Origin: Prauserella shujinwangii
GTDB lineage: Bacteria > Actinomycetota > Actinomycetes > Mycobacteriales > Pseudonocardiaceae
Length of the DNA: 64,000 nucleotides
Assembly: GCF_003001955.1 (NCBI RefSeq)
Contig: NZ_PVNH01000009.1
Coordinates: 186,001-250,000, forward strand
Direction: 5' to 3'
Shown here: one piece after another, positions 34,747 to 43,880 of the stretch
How positions within the stretch are numbered: position 1 is the first letter of the stretch
Layout: every line of letters begins with the position of its first letter
Notes under the pieces: model-generated
Seen by the model: the letters and a program-made list of their open reading frames with translations, nothing else
What the model was told of the DNA's origin: nothing
The model's database searches: none
Translations under genes and position numbers: made by a program

Positions 34747-35076
34747 GTGACCAACGAGGACGAGCCGCGACGGCGGCCGGCGAGGCTGCACCAGCCGTGG
34801 CGGGTCGCGGTCGCGGCCGGTGAGGTGCTGCTCGCCGCGGTGGCCCTGTGGGGCGCGTTCGTGTGCTGGGACGCCTCGGTGACCACCGTCACGATGCGGC
34901 TGGATGACGGCACCGAGCTCGTCTCCCGGCGCCTGGCCGGCCACCTCGTCACGGTCGCGATCGCGCTCGGCACGCTGGCCGGGATCGCCGTCCTCGACGC
35001 GCTCCGCCAGCTGCTGCTCGGGCTGCGTGTGCGCAGGCGGAGGCGCCGGAAGGTGGCGCGGCTCGCCCACACCTGA
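34747..35076 (+). CDS. small two-TM membrane protein, unknown function
   Basis: A 109-aa protein with an Arg-rich N-terminal tail, two membrane segments (about 20-41 and 65-85) and an Arg/Lys-rich C-terminus ([16 protein letters not shown]), giving a both-ends-inside topology. The GTG at 34747 is preferred to the upstream in-frame start at 34702, which would overlap the previous gene. It lies 13 bp after that gene and 38 bp before hemL. I recognise no family. Confidence 0.62.
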   Translation: MTNEDEPRRRPARLHQPWRVAVAAGEVLLAAVALWGAFVCWDASVTTVTMRLDDGTELVSRRLAGHLVTVAIALGTLAGIAVLDALRQLLLGLRVRRRRRRKVARLAHT

Positions 35077-35114
35077 GTCATCCCGTCGAGGACGGCTTTG
35101 CGAGACTGGCAGCC

Positions 35115-36419
35115 GTGACACACGGAGCCGAGCAGTCCAAGGCATGGTTCGACCGGGCCGCCGCGGCGACCCCGGGCGGGGTGAACTCCCCGGTGCGGGC
35201 CTTCAGCGCGGTCGGCGGCACGCCCCGGTTCATGGTGCGCGGCGAGGGTGCCCACCTGTGGGACGCCGACGGCAACCGCTACGTGGATCTGGTGTCGTCG
35301 TGGGGCCCGATGATCCTCGGCCACGCGCACCCCGCGGTGGTGTCCGCGGTCCGCGAGGCCGCCTCGTCCGGGCTGTCGTTCGGCACGCCGACCACCGGTG
35401 AGGTGGAGCTCGCCGAGGAGATCATCCGGCGGGTCGAGCCGGTCGAGCAGGTGCGGTTGGTCAACTCCGGCACCGAGGCCACGATGAGCGCGATCCGGCT
35501 CGCCCGCGCCTTCACCGGTCGCAGCCGGATCGTCAAGTTCGCCGGCTGCTACCACGGGCACGTGGACGCCCTGCTGGCGCAGGCCGGTTCGGGCGTCGCG
35601 ACGCTCGGCCTGCCGACCTCACCCGGCGTCACCGGCGCCCAGGCCGCCGACACCGTCGTCCTGCCCTACAACGACCTCGATGCGGTCCGGCGGACCTTCG
35701 CCGAGGACCCCGACGGCATCGCGGCGATCATCACGGAGGCCGCCGCGGGCAACATGGGCGCGGTCGCGCCAGGCGACGGCTTCAACGCCGCACTGCGCGA
35801 CATCGCGCACGAGCACGGCGCGCTGCTCGTCATGGACGAGGTGATGACCGGTTTCCGCGTCTCCGCCGCGGGCTGGTACGGCCTCGACGGAGTCCCCGGC
35901 GACCTGTACACCTTCGGCAAGGTCATGTCCGGAGGGCTGCCCGCGGCGGCGTTCGGCGGGCGCGCCGACGTGATGGCGCGGCTCGCCCCGAGCGGCCCGG
36001 TGTACCAGGCGGGCACGCTCGCCGGGAACCCGGTGGCCGTCGCCGCGGGCCTGGCCACGCTGCGGGCCGCCGACCAGGAGGTGTACCGGGCGCTCGACGC
36101 GAACGCGCGGCGGCTCGGCTCGCTGCTCGGCGCGGCGCTGGAGAAGGAGGGCGTCGCGCACACGGTCTCCTTCGCGGGCAACCTGGTGAGCGTGTTCTTC
36201 ACCGGCACCCCCGTGCGCGACTACGCGGGCGCGGCCGCGGCCGAGTCCTGGCGCTTCCCGCCGTTCTTCCACGCGCTGCTCGAACACGGTGTCTACGCGC
36301 CGCCGAGCGCGTTCGAGGCGTGGTTCGTCAACGCGGCGATGGGGGACGCGGAGTTCGAGGCGATCGAGGCGGCACTGCGGCCAGCCGCGGCCGCCGCCGC
36401 GGCGGCGGAACGGCCATGA
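35115..36419 (+). CDS. hemL: glutamate-1-semialdehyde 2,1-aminomutase
   Basis: HemL converts glutamate-1-semialdehyde to 5-aminolevulinate with PLP, the second step of the C5 pathway. [11 protein letters not shown] opens the protein. Also visible are [13 protein letters not shown], the PLP-binding DEVMTGFRV, and the Schiff-base Lys269 in [17 protein letters not shown]. Length 434 aa is standard. An Ala-rich C-terminal tail runs into the next gene, whose ATG overlaps the stop. Together with hemA it confirms the tRNA-dependent route to haem. Confidence 0.97.
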   Translation: MTHGAEQSKAWFDRAAAATPGGVNSPVRAFSAVGGTPRFMVRGEGAHLWDADGNRYVDLVSSWGPMILGHAHPAVVSAVREAASSGLSFGTPTTGEVELAEEIIRRVEPVEQVRLVNSGTEATMSAIRLARAFTGRSRIVKFAGCYHGHVDALLAQAGSGVATLGLPTSPGVTGAQAADTVVLPYNDLDAVRRTFAEDPDGIAAIITEAAAGNMGAVAPGDGFNAALRDIAHEHGALLVMDEVMTGFRVSAAGWYGLDGVPGDLYTFGKVMSGGLPAAAFGGRADVMARLAPSGPVYQAGTLAGNPVAVAAGLATLRAADQEVYRALDANARRLGSLLGAALEKEGVAHTVSFAGNLVSVFFTGTPVRDYAGAAAAESWRFPPFFHALLEHGVYAPPSAFEAWFVNAAMGDAEFEAIEAALRPAAAAAAAAERP

Positions 36420-37042
36420 GCACGATCGTCCACCTGCTGCGGCACGGTGAGGTCGACAACCCGGCGGGTGTGCTGTACGGCAGGCTGCCCGGGTTCCGGC
36501 TCTCCGAGCGCGGCAGGCAGCAGGCGCTGACGGTGGCGGAGGCGCTCGCCGGGCACCACCTCGTGCACGTGGTCGCGTCCCCGCTCGACCGCGCCAGGGA
36601 GACCGCGGCGCCGATCGCGGCCGCCCACCGGCTGGACGTGCGCACGGACGACCGGTTGATCGAGGCGGGCAACCTGTTCGAGGGCGAGCGGGTCGGCGTC
36701 GGTGACGGCGCGCTGCGGGAACCGAGGCACTGGCCGAAACTGGTGAACCCGCTGAAGCCGTCGTGGGGCGAGCCGTACGTCGAGATCGCCCACCGCATGC
36801 TGGGCGCGGTGCACGCCGCGCGCGTGGCGGCGGAGGGCGCCGAGGCCCTGTGCGTGTCCCACCAGCTGCCGATCTGGACCCTGCGCCGGTTCCTGGAGGG
36901 GAGGCGGCTGTGGCACGATCCGCGCAGGCGGCAGTGCTCGCTGGCGTCGCTGACCAGCCTCGTCTTCGACGGCGACCGGCTCGCCGAGGTCGTCTACAGC
37001 GAACCGGCTGGCTCGACGGACCCCACGGTGACCGGCGCATGA
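36416..37042 (+). CDS. histidine phosphatase family protein (Rv0525-like)
   Basis: A 208-aa member of the broad histidine phosphatase superfamily with catalytic [12 protein letters not shown] at residues 7-18, [10 protein letters not shown], the acid region [13 protein letters not shown] and the second histidine in [11 protein letters not shown]. It is not a glycolytic mutase because it lacks the gpmA-type insert. It overlaps both hemL and the TlpA gene by 4 bp, so it belongs to the haem/cytochrome c operon. Substrate unknown. Confidence 0.87.
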   Translation: MSTIVHLLRHGEVDNPAGVLYGRLPGFRLSERGRQQALTVAEALAGHHLVHVVASPLDRARETAAPIAAAHRLDVRTDDRLIEAGNLFEGERVGVGDGALREPRHWPKLVNPLKPSWGEPYVEIAHRMLGAVHAARVAAEGAEALCVSHQLPIWTLRRFLEGRRLWHDPRRRQCSLASLTSLVFDGDRLAEVVYSEPAGSTDPTVTGA

Positions 37043-37617
37043 GCCGCGCACTGCTGGGGTCGCTGCTGGCGGTGCTCCTCGTGCTGGCCGGGTGCTCGAC
37101 CGGGGACGACGCCGTGTCACGGGGCAGCAGCTTCTCGTTCGTCTCGCCAGGAGGGCAGACCGACATCAGCTACCCGCCCGGCGAGCGGCAGGAGCCGATC
37201 GAGCTGTCCGGCGAGGACCTCTTCGACCCCTCGAAGACCATCTCCACCGCCGACTTCGCGGGCAAGGTCGTCGTCGTCAACATCTGGGGCCAGTGGTGCG
37301 GACCGTGCCGTGTCGAGGCGCCCGAGCTGCAGAAGGTGTACGAGCGCACGCGGGACGAGGGGGTCCAGGTCCTCGGCATCGACGTCCGCGACTACGACCG
37401 CGAGCCGCCGCAGGATTTCATGCGCGACCGGGGGCTGACCTACCCGTCGATCTACGACCCGCCCGGCCGCTCGCTGCTGAAGCTCAAGGGCTACCCGCGC
37501 AGCGTGGTGCCCTCGACGATCGTTCTGGACAAGCAGCACCGGGTGGCCGCGATCTTCCTGCGCGACCTGCTCGCCTCCGACCTGCTTCCGGTGGTGCGGC
37601 GGCTCGCGGCGGAATGA
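37039..37617 (+). CDS. TlpA/ResA-like thiol-disulfide lipoprotein
   Basis: A membrane-tethered thioredoxin-fold protein of 192 aa. The signal peptide ends in lipobox LAGC (Cys19); the redox motif WCGPC is in NIWGQWCGPCRVEAP; the cis-proline is in RSVVPSTIVLD. It probably keeps the haem-binding cysteines of apocytochrome c reduced, receiving electrons from CcdA encoded next. The ATG overlaps the phosphatase stop. Corresponds to Rv0526. Confidence 0.9.
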   Translation: MSRALLGSLLAVLLVLAGCSTGDDAVSRGSSFSFVSPGGQTDISYPPGERQEPIELSGEDLFDPSKTISTADFAGKVVVVNIWGQWCGPCRVEAPELQKVYERTRDEGVQVLGIDVRDYDREPPQDFMRDRGLTYPSIYDPPGRSLLKLKGYPRSVVPSTIVLDKQHRVAAIFLRDLLASDLLPVVRRLAAE

Positions 37618-37663
37618 CCGGCCCGGACGCTTCACACGAAACCCATTCCTTACGCTGAGGCGT

Positions 37664-38437
37664 GTGGATGCGGTGACCGAGCTGGCGATCTCGGGACCGC
37701 TGCTGCTCGCCGCGGGGGTGGCGCTGCTGGCCGGTGCCGTGTCGTTCGCCTCGCCCTGCGTGGTGCCGCTCGTGCCCGGTTACCTCGCCTATCTCGCCGC
37801 GCTCGTCGGCGCCGACGCACCCGCGGTCGGTCCCGGCGAGGCCCGCAAGAAGGGCCGGTGGGCGGTGGTCGGCGCGGCGGCGCTGTTCGTCGCCGGTTTC
37901 ACCGTCGTGTTCACGGCGGGCGTCGGCACCGTCGTGTGGCTCGCGGACGCGCTCCTGCTGAACCAGGACCTCCTGCAGCGCGTGGGCGGGGTGGTCACCA
38001 TCGCGATGGCCCTGGTGTTCCTCGGGCTGGTTCCCGGCCTGCAGCGCGACCTGCGCTCGCACCACGTCCCGCGCACGGGGCTGTGGGGCGCGCCGCTGCT
38101 GGGTGCCGTGTTCGGCCTCGGCTGGACGCCGTGCATCGGGCCGACGCTGTCCGGGGTGCTGGTCATCGCCACCGCCAGTGGCGGGACAGGGATGCGCGGG
38201 TTCCTGCTGGTGCTCGTCTACTGCGTGGGGCTGGGCCTGCCGTTCCTGCTCATCGCGGCGGGCGCGGGCTGGGCGGTGCGCGCCACCGACTGGCTGCGCC
38301 GCAACGGCCGCCGGGTCCAGCTCTTCGGCGGCGGCCTGCTGCTGGTGGTCGGGATCATGCTGGTCACCGGGCTGTGGGGGGAGCTAGTGGCCTGGCTGCG
38401 CGATGCCTTCATCACCGACACGAGGCTCCCGCTGTGA
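37664..38437 (+). CDS. ccdA: cytochrome c biogenesis transmembrane thiol carrier CcdA
   Basis: A 257-aa DsbD/CcdA-type membrane protein with six predicted segments. The redox cysteines are in FASPCVVPLVPGY (segment 1) and GLGWTPCIGPTLSG (segment 4). It carries electrons from cytoplasmic thiols to the TlpA-type protein outside. GTG 37664 is preceded by TACGCT at 37651-37656 with 7 nt between, suggesting an extra leaderless promoter inside the operon. It overlaps resB by 4 bp. Confidence 0.93.
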   Translation: MDAVTELAISGPLLLAAGVALLAGAVSFASPCVVPLVPGYLAYLAALVGADAPAVGPGEARKKGRWAVVGAAALFVAGFTVVFTAGVGTVVWLADALLLNQDLLQRVGGVVTIAMALVFLGLVPGLQRDLRSHHVPRTGLWGAPLLGAVFGLGWTPCIGPTLSGVLVIATASGGTGMRGFLLVLVYCVGLGLPFLLIAAGAGWAVRATDWLRRNGRRVQLFGGGLLLVVGIMLVTGLWGELVAWLRDAFITDTRLPL

Positions 38438-40032
38438 CGGCCACCGCCCCGCCCGAGCAGCGCGCGTACCGCGTCACGCGCGCCGGCCGGGTGCTCGCCT
38501 TCCTGCGCAACACCTGGCGCGGGCTGACATCGATGCGCACGGCGCTGATCCTGCTGTTCCTGCTGGCGCTGGCCGCGATGCCCGGCGCCCTGCTGCCGCA
38601 GCGCCAGCTCAACCCACCCAAGACCGCGGAGTACATCGAGCAGCACGGCTGGTGGGGCACGCTGCTGGACCGGCTGCAGTTCTTCGACGTGTATTCCAGC
38701 GTCTGGTTCTCGGCGATCTACCTGCTGCTGATGGTGTCGCTCGTCGGCTGCCTGCTGCCCCGCAGCGTCGAGTACGTGCGGTCGATGCGCGCGAAGCCGG
38801 TGCTGACCCCGCGCAACCTCGCGCGGATGCCGCACTTCAGCCGGGCCGAGGTGGCCGGGGACGTCGACGAGGTCATGTCGGCGACGCGGTCGCGGCTGCG
38901 CGGCTGGCGGCTGGCCGAGCGCGGCGAGGACGGTGGCGCCCGCACCGTCAGCGCGGAGCGCGGGTATCTGCGCGAGACCGGCAACCTGCTCTTCCACTTC
39001 GGCATGCTCGGCCTGGTCGTCGCGTTCGCACTCGGCAAGATGTACTTCTACGAGGGCCAGGTGATCGTGCATGCCGACGGCAGCCAGTTCTGCAACTCCG
39101 GCACGTTCGCCTACGACTCGTTCAACCCCGGCCTGCGGGTCGACGGCACCGAACTGACCCCGTTCTGCGTACGGGTCGACGACTTCGCCGCCCAGTACAC
39201 CGCCGTGGGCCAGCCGGTGAGCTACGAGGCCGACCTCGGCTACCAGATCGGCGACGACCTCACGACCGGCACGTGGCGGCCGTACCACCTCGAGGTGAAC
39301 GAGCCGCTGCGCCTCGGCGGAGACCGGGTGTACCTGCTCGGCCACGGGTTCGCACCGACCTTCACGGTGACGTTCCCCGACGGCACGTCCCGTACCCAGA
39401 CGATCCAGTGGCGGCCGGTGGACCAGACGACGCTGCTGTCCGAGGGTGCCACCAAGTTCGACCCGCCCGGGGTCACCGACCCCGAGAAGCGGCGGCAGAA
39501 CCAGATCGCGATCACCGGGCTGTTCGCGCCGACGGCCGCGTTCCAGGGCAAGATCCTCTCCTCGGCCGACCCGCGCCTGCGCGACCCGGCGGCGGCGGTC
39601 GACGTCCTGCGCGGGGACCTCGGGCTCAGCTCCAGCCAGTCGATCTTCGAGATCGACCAGTCCATGGTCGACAGCGGCAGGCTCGAACGTGTCGCGAGGG
39701 AGAACCTCCGGGTCGGCGAACGGATCACCCTCGACGACGGCACCCGGATCGAGTTCGAGGGGGTCCGGCGCTGGGTGTCCCTGCAGGTGTCGCACGACCC
39801 GACCCAGATGTGGGTACTGGGCTTCGCCGTCGCCATGTTCGTCGGGCTGGCGGGGTCGTTGCTGGTGAAGCGCCGCAGGCTCTGGGTGCGGGCCACCCCC
39901 GCCGGGGACACCGACGGTGAACGACGTACTGTAGTAGAAGTGGGTGGCCTGGCCCGCACCGACCAGGCCGGTTACGGGGAGGAGTTCACCAGGATCGCTG
40001 GTGACCTCCTCGCGCAGAGAAGGGCACGCTGA
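38434..40032 (+). CDS. resB: cytochrome c biogenesis protein ResB
   Basis: ResB (Ccs1), with CcsA, forms the System II haem export and cytochrome c synthase complex. The 532-aa protein has three N-terminal membrane segments (about 33-51, 82-102, 180-200), a large extracytoplasmic domain (about 200-465) and a last segment (about 470-490). SMRTALILLFLLALAAMPG and GNLLFHFGMLGLVVAF are family-typical. GTG 38434 overlaps the ccdA stop. Corresponds to Rv0528. Confidence 0.93.
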   Translation: MTATAPPEQRAYRVTRAGRVLAFLRNTWRGLTSMRTALILLFLLALAAMPGALLPQRQLNPPKTAEYIEQHGWWGTLLDRLQFFDVYSSVWFSAIYLLLMVSLVGCLLPRSVEYVRSMRAKPVLTPRNLARMPHFSRAEVAGDVDEVMSATRSRLRGWRLAERGEDGGARTVSAERGYLRETGNLLFHFGMLGLVVAFALGKMYFYEGQVIVHADGSQFCNSGTFAYDSFNPGLRVDGTELTPFCVRVDDFAAQYTAVGQPVSYEADLGYQIGDDLTTGTWRPYHLEVNEPLRLGGDRVYLLGHGFAPTFTVTFPDGTSRTQTIQWRPVDQTTLLSEGATKFDPPGVTDPEKRRQNQIAITGLFAPTAAFQGKILSSADPRLRDPAAAVDVLRGDLGLSSSQSIFEIDQSMVDSGRLERVARENLRVGERITLDDGTRIEFEGVRRWVSLQVSHDPTQMWVLGFAVAMFVGLAGSLLVKRRRLWVRATPAGDTDGERRTVVEVGGLARTDQAGYGEEFTRIAGDLLAQRRAR

Positions 40033-41015
40033 TGCCGGTGAACGAGACGCTTTCGCAGTACAGCGACTGGTCCTACACCACCGCCGTCGCGGTCTACGTG
40101 CTGGCGATGGTGTTCTTCCTCGTCGAGCAGTCGTTCGGGCGCAAGGGCCGGGCGGCCGCCGAGCGGACGCGGGAGCGGGCCAGGGAACTCGTCGGCGCCG
40201 GGGGAGTCCCGGTCGAGGCCGGGCAGGTGCCCGCCACCCCCGCGGACCGGCCCGCGCGCTCCCGGCCCGAACGGATCGGCCGGATGGGTGTCGCGCTCAC
40301 CGTGCTCGGCGCGCTGCTGCACCTGTCCGCGCTGGTGCTGCGCGGCCTGGCGACCAGCCGCGTGCCCTGGGGCAACATGTACGAGTACATCATGGCCGTG
40401 TGCTTCATCGCGGTCGTGACGTGGCTCGTGGTGGTGCGCAAGTTCCCGGTGCGGCGCCTCTCGGCGCTGGTGCTGCTGCCGGTGGTGATCCTGATGTTCG
40501 TCGGCGGCACGATGCTCTACGCCGTGGCCGCCCCCGTGCAGCCCGCGCTGCAGTCGTACTGGCTGGTCATCCACGTCTCCGCCGCCGCGGCGTCCTCGGG
40601 CGTGTTCCTGGTGCCCGGTGTGGCGAGCGTCCTCTACCTCATCCGGGCGCGGCACGACCGCGACCCGGCCGCGTTCGCGCGGTTCGGTCCCCGGCTGCCC
40701 GGTGCCGACGTCCTCGACCGCATCGCCTACCGGACCACGGTGTTCGCGTTCCCGGTGTTCACCTTCGGTGTGCTCTGCGGAGCGATCTGGGCGGAGGCCG
40801 CGTGGGGCAGGTTCTGGGGCTGGGACCCGAAGGAGACCACCGCGTTCGTCGCATGGGTCGTGTACGCGGCGTACCTGCACTCGCGGGCGACCGCGGGCTG
40901 GCGCGGGCAGCGGGCCGCGGTGATCAACGTCGTCGGTTTCGCCGTCACCGTGTTCAATCTCTTCTTCGTCAACCTGGTGACCACCGGACTTCACTCGTAT
41001 GCCGGAGTGGGCTGA
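40032..41015 (+). CDS. ccsA: cytochrome c biogenesis protein CcsA (CcsB-type), haem handling
   Basis: This is the haem-handling partner of ResB, 327 aa with about eight membrane segments. The tryptophan-rich WWD motif is in WGRFWGWDPKETTAF. Histidine candidates for haem ligation are in LVIHVSAAAASSG, the YLHSRATAGW loop and the terminal TGLHSYAGVG. The ATG overlaps the resB stop by one base. Corresponds to Rv0529; together these genes complete the System II cluster. Confidence 0.95.
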   Translation: MPVNETLSQYSDWSYTTAVAVYVLAMVFFLVEQSFGRKGRAAAERTRERARELVGAGGVPVEAGQVPATPADRPARSRPERIGRMGVALTVLGALLHLSALVLRGLATSRVPWGNMYEYIMAVCFIAVVTWLVVVRKFPVRRLSALVLLPVVILMFVGGTMLYAVAAPVQPALQSYWLVIHVSAAAASSGVFLVPGVASVLYLIRARHDRDPAAFARFGPRLPGADVLDRIAYRTTVFAFPVFTFGVLCGAIWAEAAWGRFWGWDPKETTAFVAWVVYAAYLHSRATAGWRGQRAAVINVVGFAVTVFNLFFVNLVTTGLHSYAGVG

Positions 41016-41092
41016 CGCGAATGGTCGATACGGGCTACCGTCGCAGGTGAGAGCAGGGGGAACGCGATAGCAACCAGCGGAGGATTGACGCG

Positions 41093-42373
41093 GTGACCGG
41101 ACCCAACGAGTCGGTGCCTGGCCACCAGGACAGCCCGGACAGCCCGACGCGGTGGCAGCAGCCGCCCGCGGCGCCGCCGGAGGGCAACGGGCAGGAACCG
41201 CTCTACTCCGACAACTCCGAGGAGCGCACGGACTCCACCCCGCACCCCGCGGTGCCCGGCCCTCCACCACCGGCACAGCCGCCCTACCCGCCCCAGCAGG
41301 GCTATCCGGTGGGCCAGGACCCGAACCTGCCGCCACTTCATCCGCCGTACCAGGAGACCGGCTACCCCCAGCAGCCGCAGCCCGGTCAGCCACCACAGCC
41401 CGGTCAGCCGCCGCTGCCGCAGCCGCAGCGGGGCAGACACGCGCTGTCGAACGGCACCGAGCTGGCGAGCGCGCACCTGGTCCGGCGCGCGAAGCGGCGC
41501 CCGCAGTCGGGCTGGCGCAAGGCCGTCTATCTGGGCACCGGCAAGCTCATCAATCCCGGGGAGAGCCCGGCCGACCGCAGGCGGCGCGAGCTGATCTCGC
41601 GGGTCAACCAGCCGCTGCGCGGGTGCTACAAGATCGCGATGCTGAGCCTGAAGGGCGGCGTCGGCAAGACCACCATGACGACGACGCTCGGGGCGACGTT
41701 CGCCTCGCTGCGCGGCGATCGCGTCATCGCCGTCGACGCCAACCCCGACCGGGGCACGCTGTCCCAGAAGATCCCGATCGAGACCACGGCGACCGTGCGG
41801 CACCTGCTGCGCGACGCCGACCGGATCACCCGCTACAGCGACGTCCGTTCGTACACCTCGCAGGGCTCGAGCCGGCTGGAGATCCTCGCCAGCGAGCAGG
41901 ACCCCGCGGTGTCGGAGGCGTTCTCCGAGCGTGACTACCGGCGCACGGTCGACCTGCTGGAGCACTTCTACAACATCGTGCTCACCGACTGCGGCACCGG
42001 GCTGATGCATTCGGCGATGAAGGGCGTGCTCGACGTCGCCGACTCGCTCGTCGTCGTGTCGTCGGGGTCGGTCGACGGAGCGCGCAGCGCCTCGGCCACG
42101 CTCGACTGGCTGGACGCGCACGGATACGGTGAGCTGGTCAAACGGTCGGTCGCGGTGATCAACTCGGTACGGCCGAGGGCGGGGTCGGTCGATCTGGACA
42201 AGCTCGCCGCCCACTTCGCCGCGCGGACGCGCGGCGTCTGCCGGATCCCGTTCGATCCGCACCTCGAGGAGGGCGCGGAGATCGAGCTGGACCGGCTGCA
42301 GGATCAGACGCGGGTGGCCCTGCTGGAACTGGCCGCGACCGTCGCGGACGGGTTCGCGGCGCTGCCTCGCTGA
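41093..42373 (+). CDS. MinD/ParA-like ATPase with a Pro/Gln-rich N-terminal region
   Basis: A 426-aa protein. Residues 1-115 are Pro/Gln/Gly-rich and disordered. The ATPase domain (about 175-420) has the deviant Walker A KGGVGKTTMTT at 187-197, the switch VDANPDRGTL and VLTDCGTGLMHSAMKG. This layout occurs in actinobacterial MinD-like proteins, some linked to type VII secretion, but no secretion genes are nearby. GTG 41093 follows GGAGG at 41081-41085 region. A terminator follows. The role is unknown. Confidence 0.82.
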   Translation: MTGPNESVPGHQDSPDSPTRWQQPPAAPPEGNGQEPLYSDNSEERTDSTPHPAVPGPPPPAQPPYPPQQGYPVGQDPNLPPLHPPYQETGYPQQPQPGQPPQPGQPPLPQPQRGRHALSNGTELASAHLVRRAKRRPQSGWRKAVYLGTGKLINPGESPADRRRRELISRVNQPLRGCYKIAMLSLKGGVGKTTMTTTLGATFASLRGDRVIAVDANPDRGTLSQKIPIETTATVRHLLRDADRITRYSDVRSYTSQGSSRLEILASEQDPAVSEAFSERDYRRTVDLLEHFYNIVLTDCGTGLMHSAMKGVLDVADSLVVVSSGSVDGARSASATLDWLDAHGYGELVKRSVAVINSVRPRAGSVDLDKLAAHFAARTRGVCRIPFDPHLEEGAEIELDRLQDQTRVALLELAATVADGFAALPR

Positions 42374-42378
42374 GCGCG

Positions 42379-42407
42379 GGTTGGCCGGGCGGGGTGCCCG
42401 GCCAACC
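42379..42407. terminator. bidirectional terminator between convergent genes
   Basis: GGTTGGCCGGGC (42379-42390) and its exact complement (42396-42407) enclose a 5-nt loop. It lies 5 bp after the ATPase stop and 2 bp from the stop of the opposing small membrane protein gene. Confidence 0.85.
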
Positions 42408-42409
42408 GG

Positions 42410-42592
42410 TCACGAGTCCTCGTCCTCGCGGTGCTTGCGCTGTTCCTCGCTCAGCTTGCGCAGGAAATCGGGGTCGTCGTCGGGAGCGACAGCAGGCGGC
42501 CGCGAAGCCACTCCGACGCGTTCGGCGCCGAACGCTCGCCACAACAGTACGGCGATGGTGAGCGCGCCGATCGCCGCGAGCAGGTAGAGCAT
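42410..42592 (-). CDS. 60-aa single-pass membrane protein
   Basis: The peptide has one N-terminal membrane segment (LYLLAAIGALTIAVLLWRAF) and a charged cytoplasmic tail ending FLRKLSEEQRKHREDEDS. The function is unknown. The ATG at 42592, a GGGAGCGGGC-type sequence upstream and its own terminator support a real gene. It lies downstream of bldC on the same strand (95-bp gap) and could share its transcript. Confidence 0.68.
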   Translation of the reverse strand: MLYLLAAIGALTIAVLLWRAFGAERVGVASRPPAVAPDDDPDFLRKLSEEQRKHREDEDS

Positions 42593-42687
42593 GCCCGCTC
42601 CCTTCCGGAGTGTGCGCGGTGAACTGCTGCCCCGAGATTAACCCTTTTGCCGGGATCGCGGGCGCGCGGTGCCTCGCGGCACCGCGG

Positions 42688-42909
42688 TCAGTCCCGCCGC
42701 TCCGTGTCGTTGCCGTCGCTGGCGTCGGTGGTCAGGCGGGCCAGCAGCTCGTTGACCTCGGCCTCGCGGAACCTGCGATGACCACCGGGCGTACGGATGG
42801 AGCCGATCCGGCCCGCGGTCGCCCAGCGGGTCACGGTCTTCGGGTCGACTCGGAACAGAGCGGCGACCTCACCCGGGGTGAGGAGCCTGCCTCCCATCGT
42901 CGCGGTCAC
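42688..42909 (-). CDS. bldC: developmental regulator BldC (MerR-like DNA-binding protein)
   Basis: A 73-aa winged-helix protein nearly identical in layout to Streptomyces BldC: LLTPGEVAALFRVDPKTVTR, then the wing GRIGSIRTPGGHRRFREAEV. BldC binds direct repeats cooperatively and delays sporulation in Streptomyces. The GTG at 42909 has AAGGAGG 7 nt upstream. Divergent from the Lrp-type gene across 191 bp. The RVDPKTVTRW motif distinguishes it from the excisionase-fold protein at 17.6 kb. Confidence 0.92.
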   Translation of the reverse strand: MTATMGGRLLTPGEVAALFRVDPKTVTRWATAGRIGSIRTPGGHRRFREAEVNELLARLTTDASDGNDTERRD

Positions 42910-43065
42910 TTTCCGCCTCCTTCACGCGCTGAGTGCTACACCGGGAGCGCGTCGAGCTTCACGTGCCGTGCCCGGTTGATTGACACCTCAATCGTTACAC
43001 TCCACGTGCCGGGTACTCGAACGGTTGTCAGACGGTAAAGGGGTAGTAAGGGACAAAAGGGCCGG

Positions 43066-43094
43066 TTCGGACAGGGTTTCGGCCTGGTTACAGT
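43066..43094 (+). promoter_or_regulatory. candidate leaderless promoter of the Lrp/AsnC gene
   Basis: TTCGGA (43066-43071), a 17-bp spacer and TACAGT (43089-43094) lie 6 nt before the GTG at 43101. The predicted transcript starts at or next to the start codon. The -35 match is weak. Confidence 0.42.
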
Positions 43095-43100
43095 GGACTG

Positions 43101-43589
43101 GTGGACCGGCTCGACCGCAAGATCATCGCTGAGCTCCGGCGCAACGGCAGGGCGACGTACGCCGAGCTGGGCAGGATCGTCGGCCTGTCCGCGTCCTCGG
43201 TGCACGAGCGCGTGGGCAAACTCGAGGCCGCCGGCGTGATCACCGGCTACCACGCGATGGTCGACCCGCGCACGGTCGGCCTCGGCGTCACCGCCCTCGT
43301 CGGCATCCAGCCCACCGACACCGCGTCCGACGAGGACGTCGCCGACGCCCTCGCGGAGCTGCCCGAGGTGGAGAGCTGTTACGGCGTGGCGGGCGAGGAG
43401 GCCTTCGTCGTCAAGGTGCGGGTCCCCACGGTCGACGAGCTCGAGCACACGCTCGGCCGGCTCCGCCGGATCGACGGGGTCGCCCGCACGCACACCACCG
43501 TCGTGCTGTCGACCCGGTTCGAGGGGCGCCCCAACAACACCGGCCTGGACCTGCCTGAGGACACCGGGCGCGGCGGCGTAGCCTCGTAG
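43101..43589 (+). CDS. Lrp/AsnC family transcriptional regulator
   Basis: A 162-aa regulator with an N-terminal HTH (LDRKIIAELRRNGRATYAEL, then GLSASSVHERVGKLEAAGVI) and a C-terminal RAM ligand domain (TALVGIQP, YGVAGEEAFVVKVRV). Such proteins sense amino acids. It is followed after 3 bp by a DUF4229 gene and then a cysteine-desulfhydrase-like gene, so amino-acid or sulfur control is possible but unproven. Confidence 0.88.
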   Translation: MDRLDRKIIAELRRNGRATYAELGRIVGLSASSVHERVGKLEAAGVITGYHAMVDPRTVGLGVTALVGIQPTDTASDEDVADALAELPEVESCYGVAGEEAFVVKVRVPTVDELEHTLGRLRRIDGVARTHTTVVLSTRFEGRPNNTGLDLPEDTGRGGVAS

Positions 43590-43592
43590 GAC

Positions 43593-43880
43593 GTGAGCGA
43601 ACACCCCGGTGACCACCTTTACCGCGACCTGACTCTGTACCTGCTGGCGCGCTTCGCGCTGGTCGCGGTCGTCGCCGCCGTCCTCGTGCTGTTCGGGGTC
43701 CCGCTGCTGGTGGCGCTCGCGGTCGGGCTCGTCGTCGGGCTGCCCGTCGGGCTGCTCCTGCTGCGCCCGCTCAACGCCAGGGTCACCGCGGGACTCGCCG
43801 CCCGCAACGAGCACCGCGCCCGGGAGCGCGCCCGGCTGCGAGCGGAGCTGCGCGGCGAGGACCGGCGGGACACCGAATGA
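43593..43880 (+). CDS. DUF4229 family membrane protein
   Basis: A 95-aa protein with two membrane segments (about 14-35 and 37-58) followed by an Arg/Glu-rich cytoplasmic helix ([20 protein letters not shown]). This matches the DUF4229 pattern of actinobacteria; function unknown. GTG 43593 is 3 bp after the Lrp-type gene; the stop overlaps the next ATG by 4 bp, so it is part of a three-gene operon. Confidence 0.82.
   Translation: MSEHPGDHLYRDLTLYLLARFALVAVVAAVLVLFGVPLLVALAVGLVVGLPVGLLLLRPLNARVTAGLAARNEHRARERARLRAELRGEDRRDTE

Noticed and set aside
41093-42373. Chromosome-partition ParA of an oriC-proximal parAB locus
   Set aside because: No parB, parS or gidB/rsmG-type neighbours are present, and the long Pro/Gln-rich N-terminus fits the MinD-like group instead.
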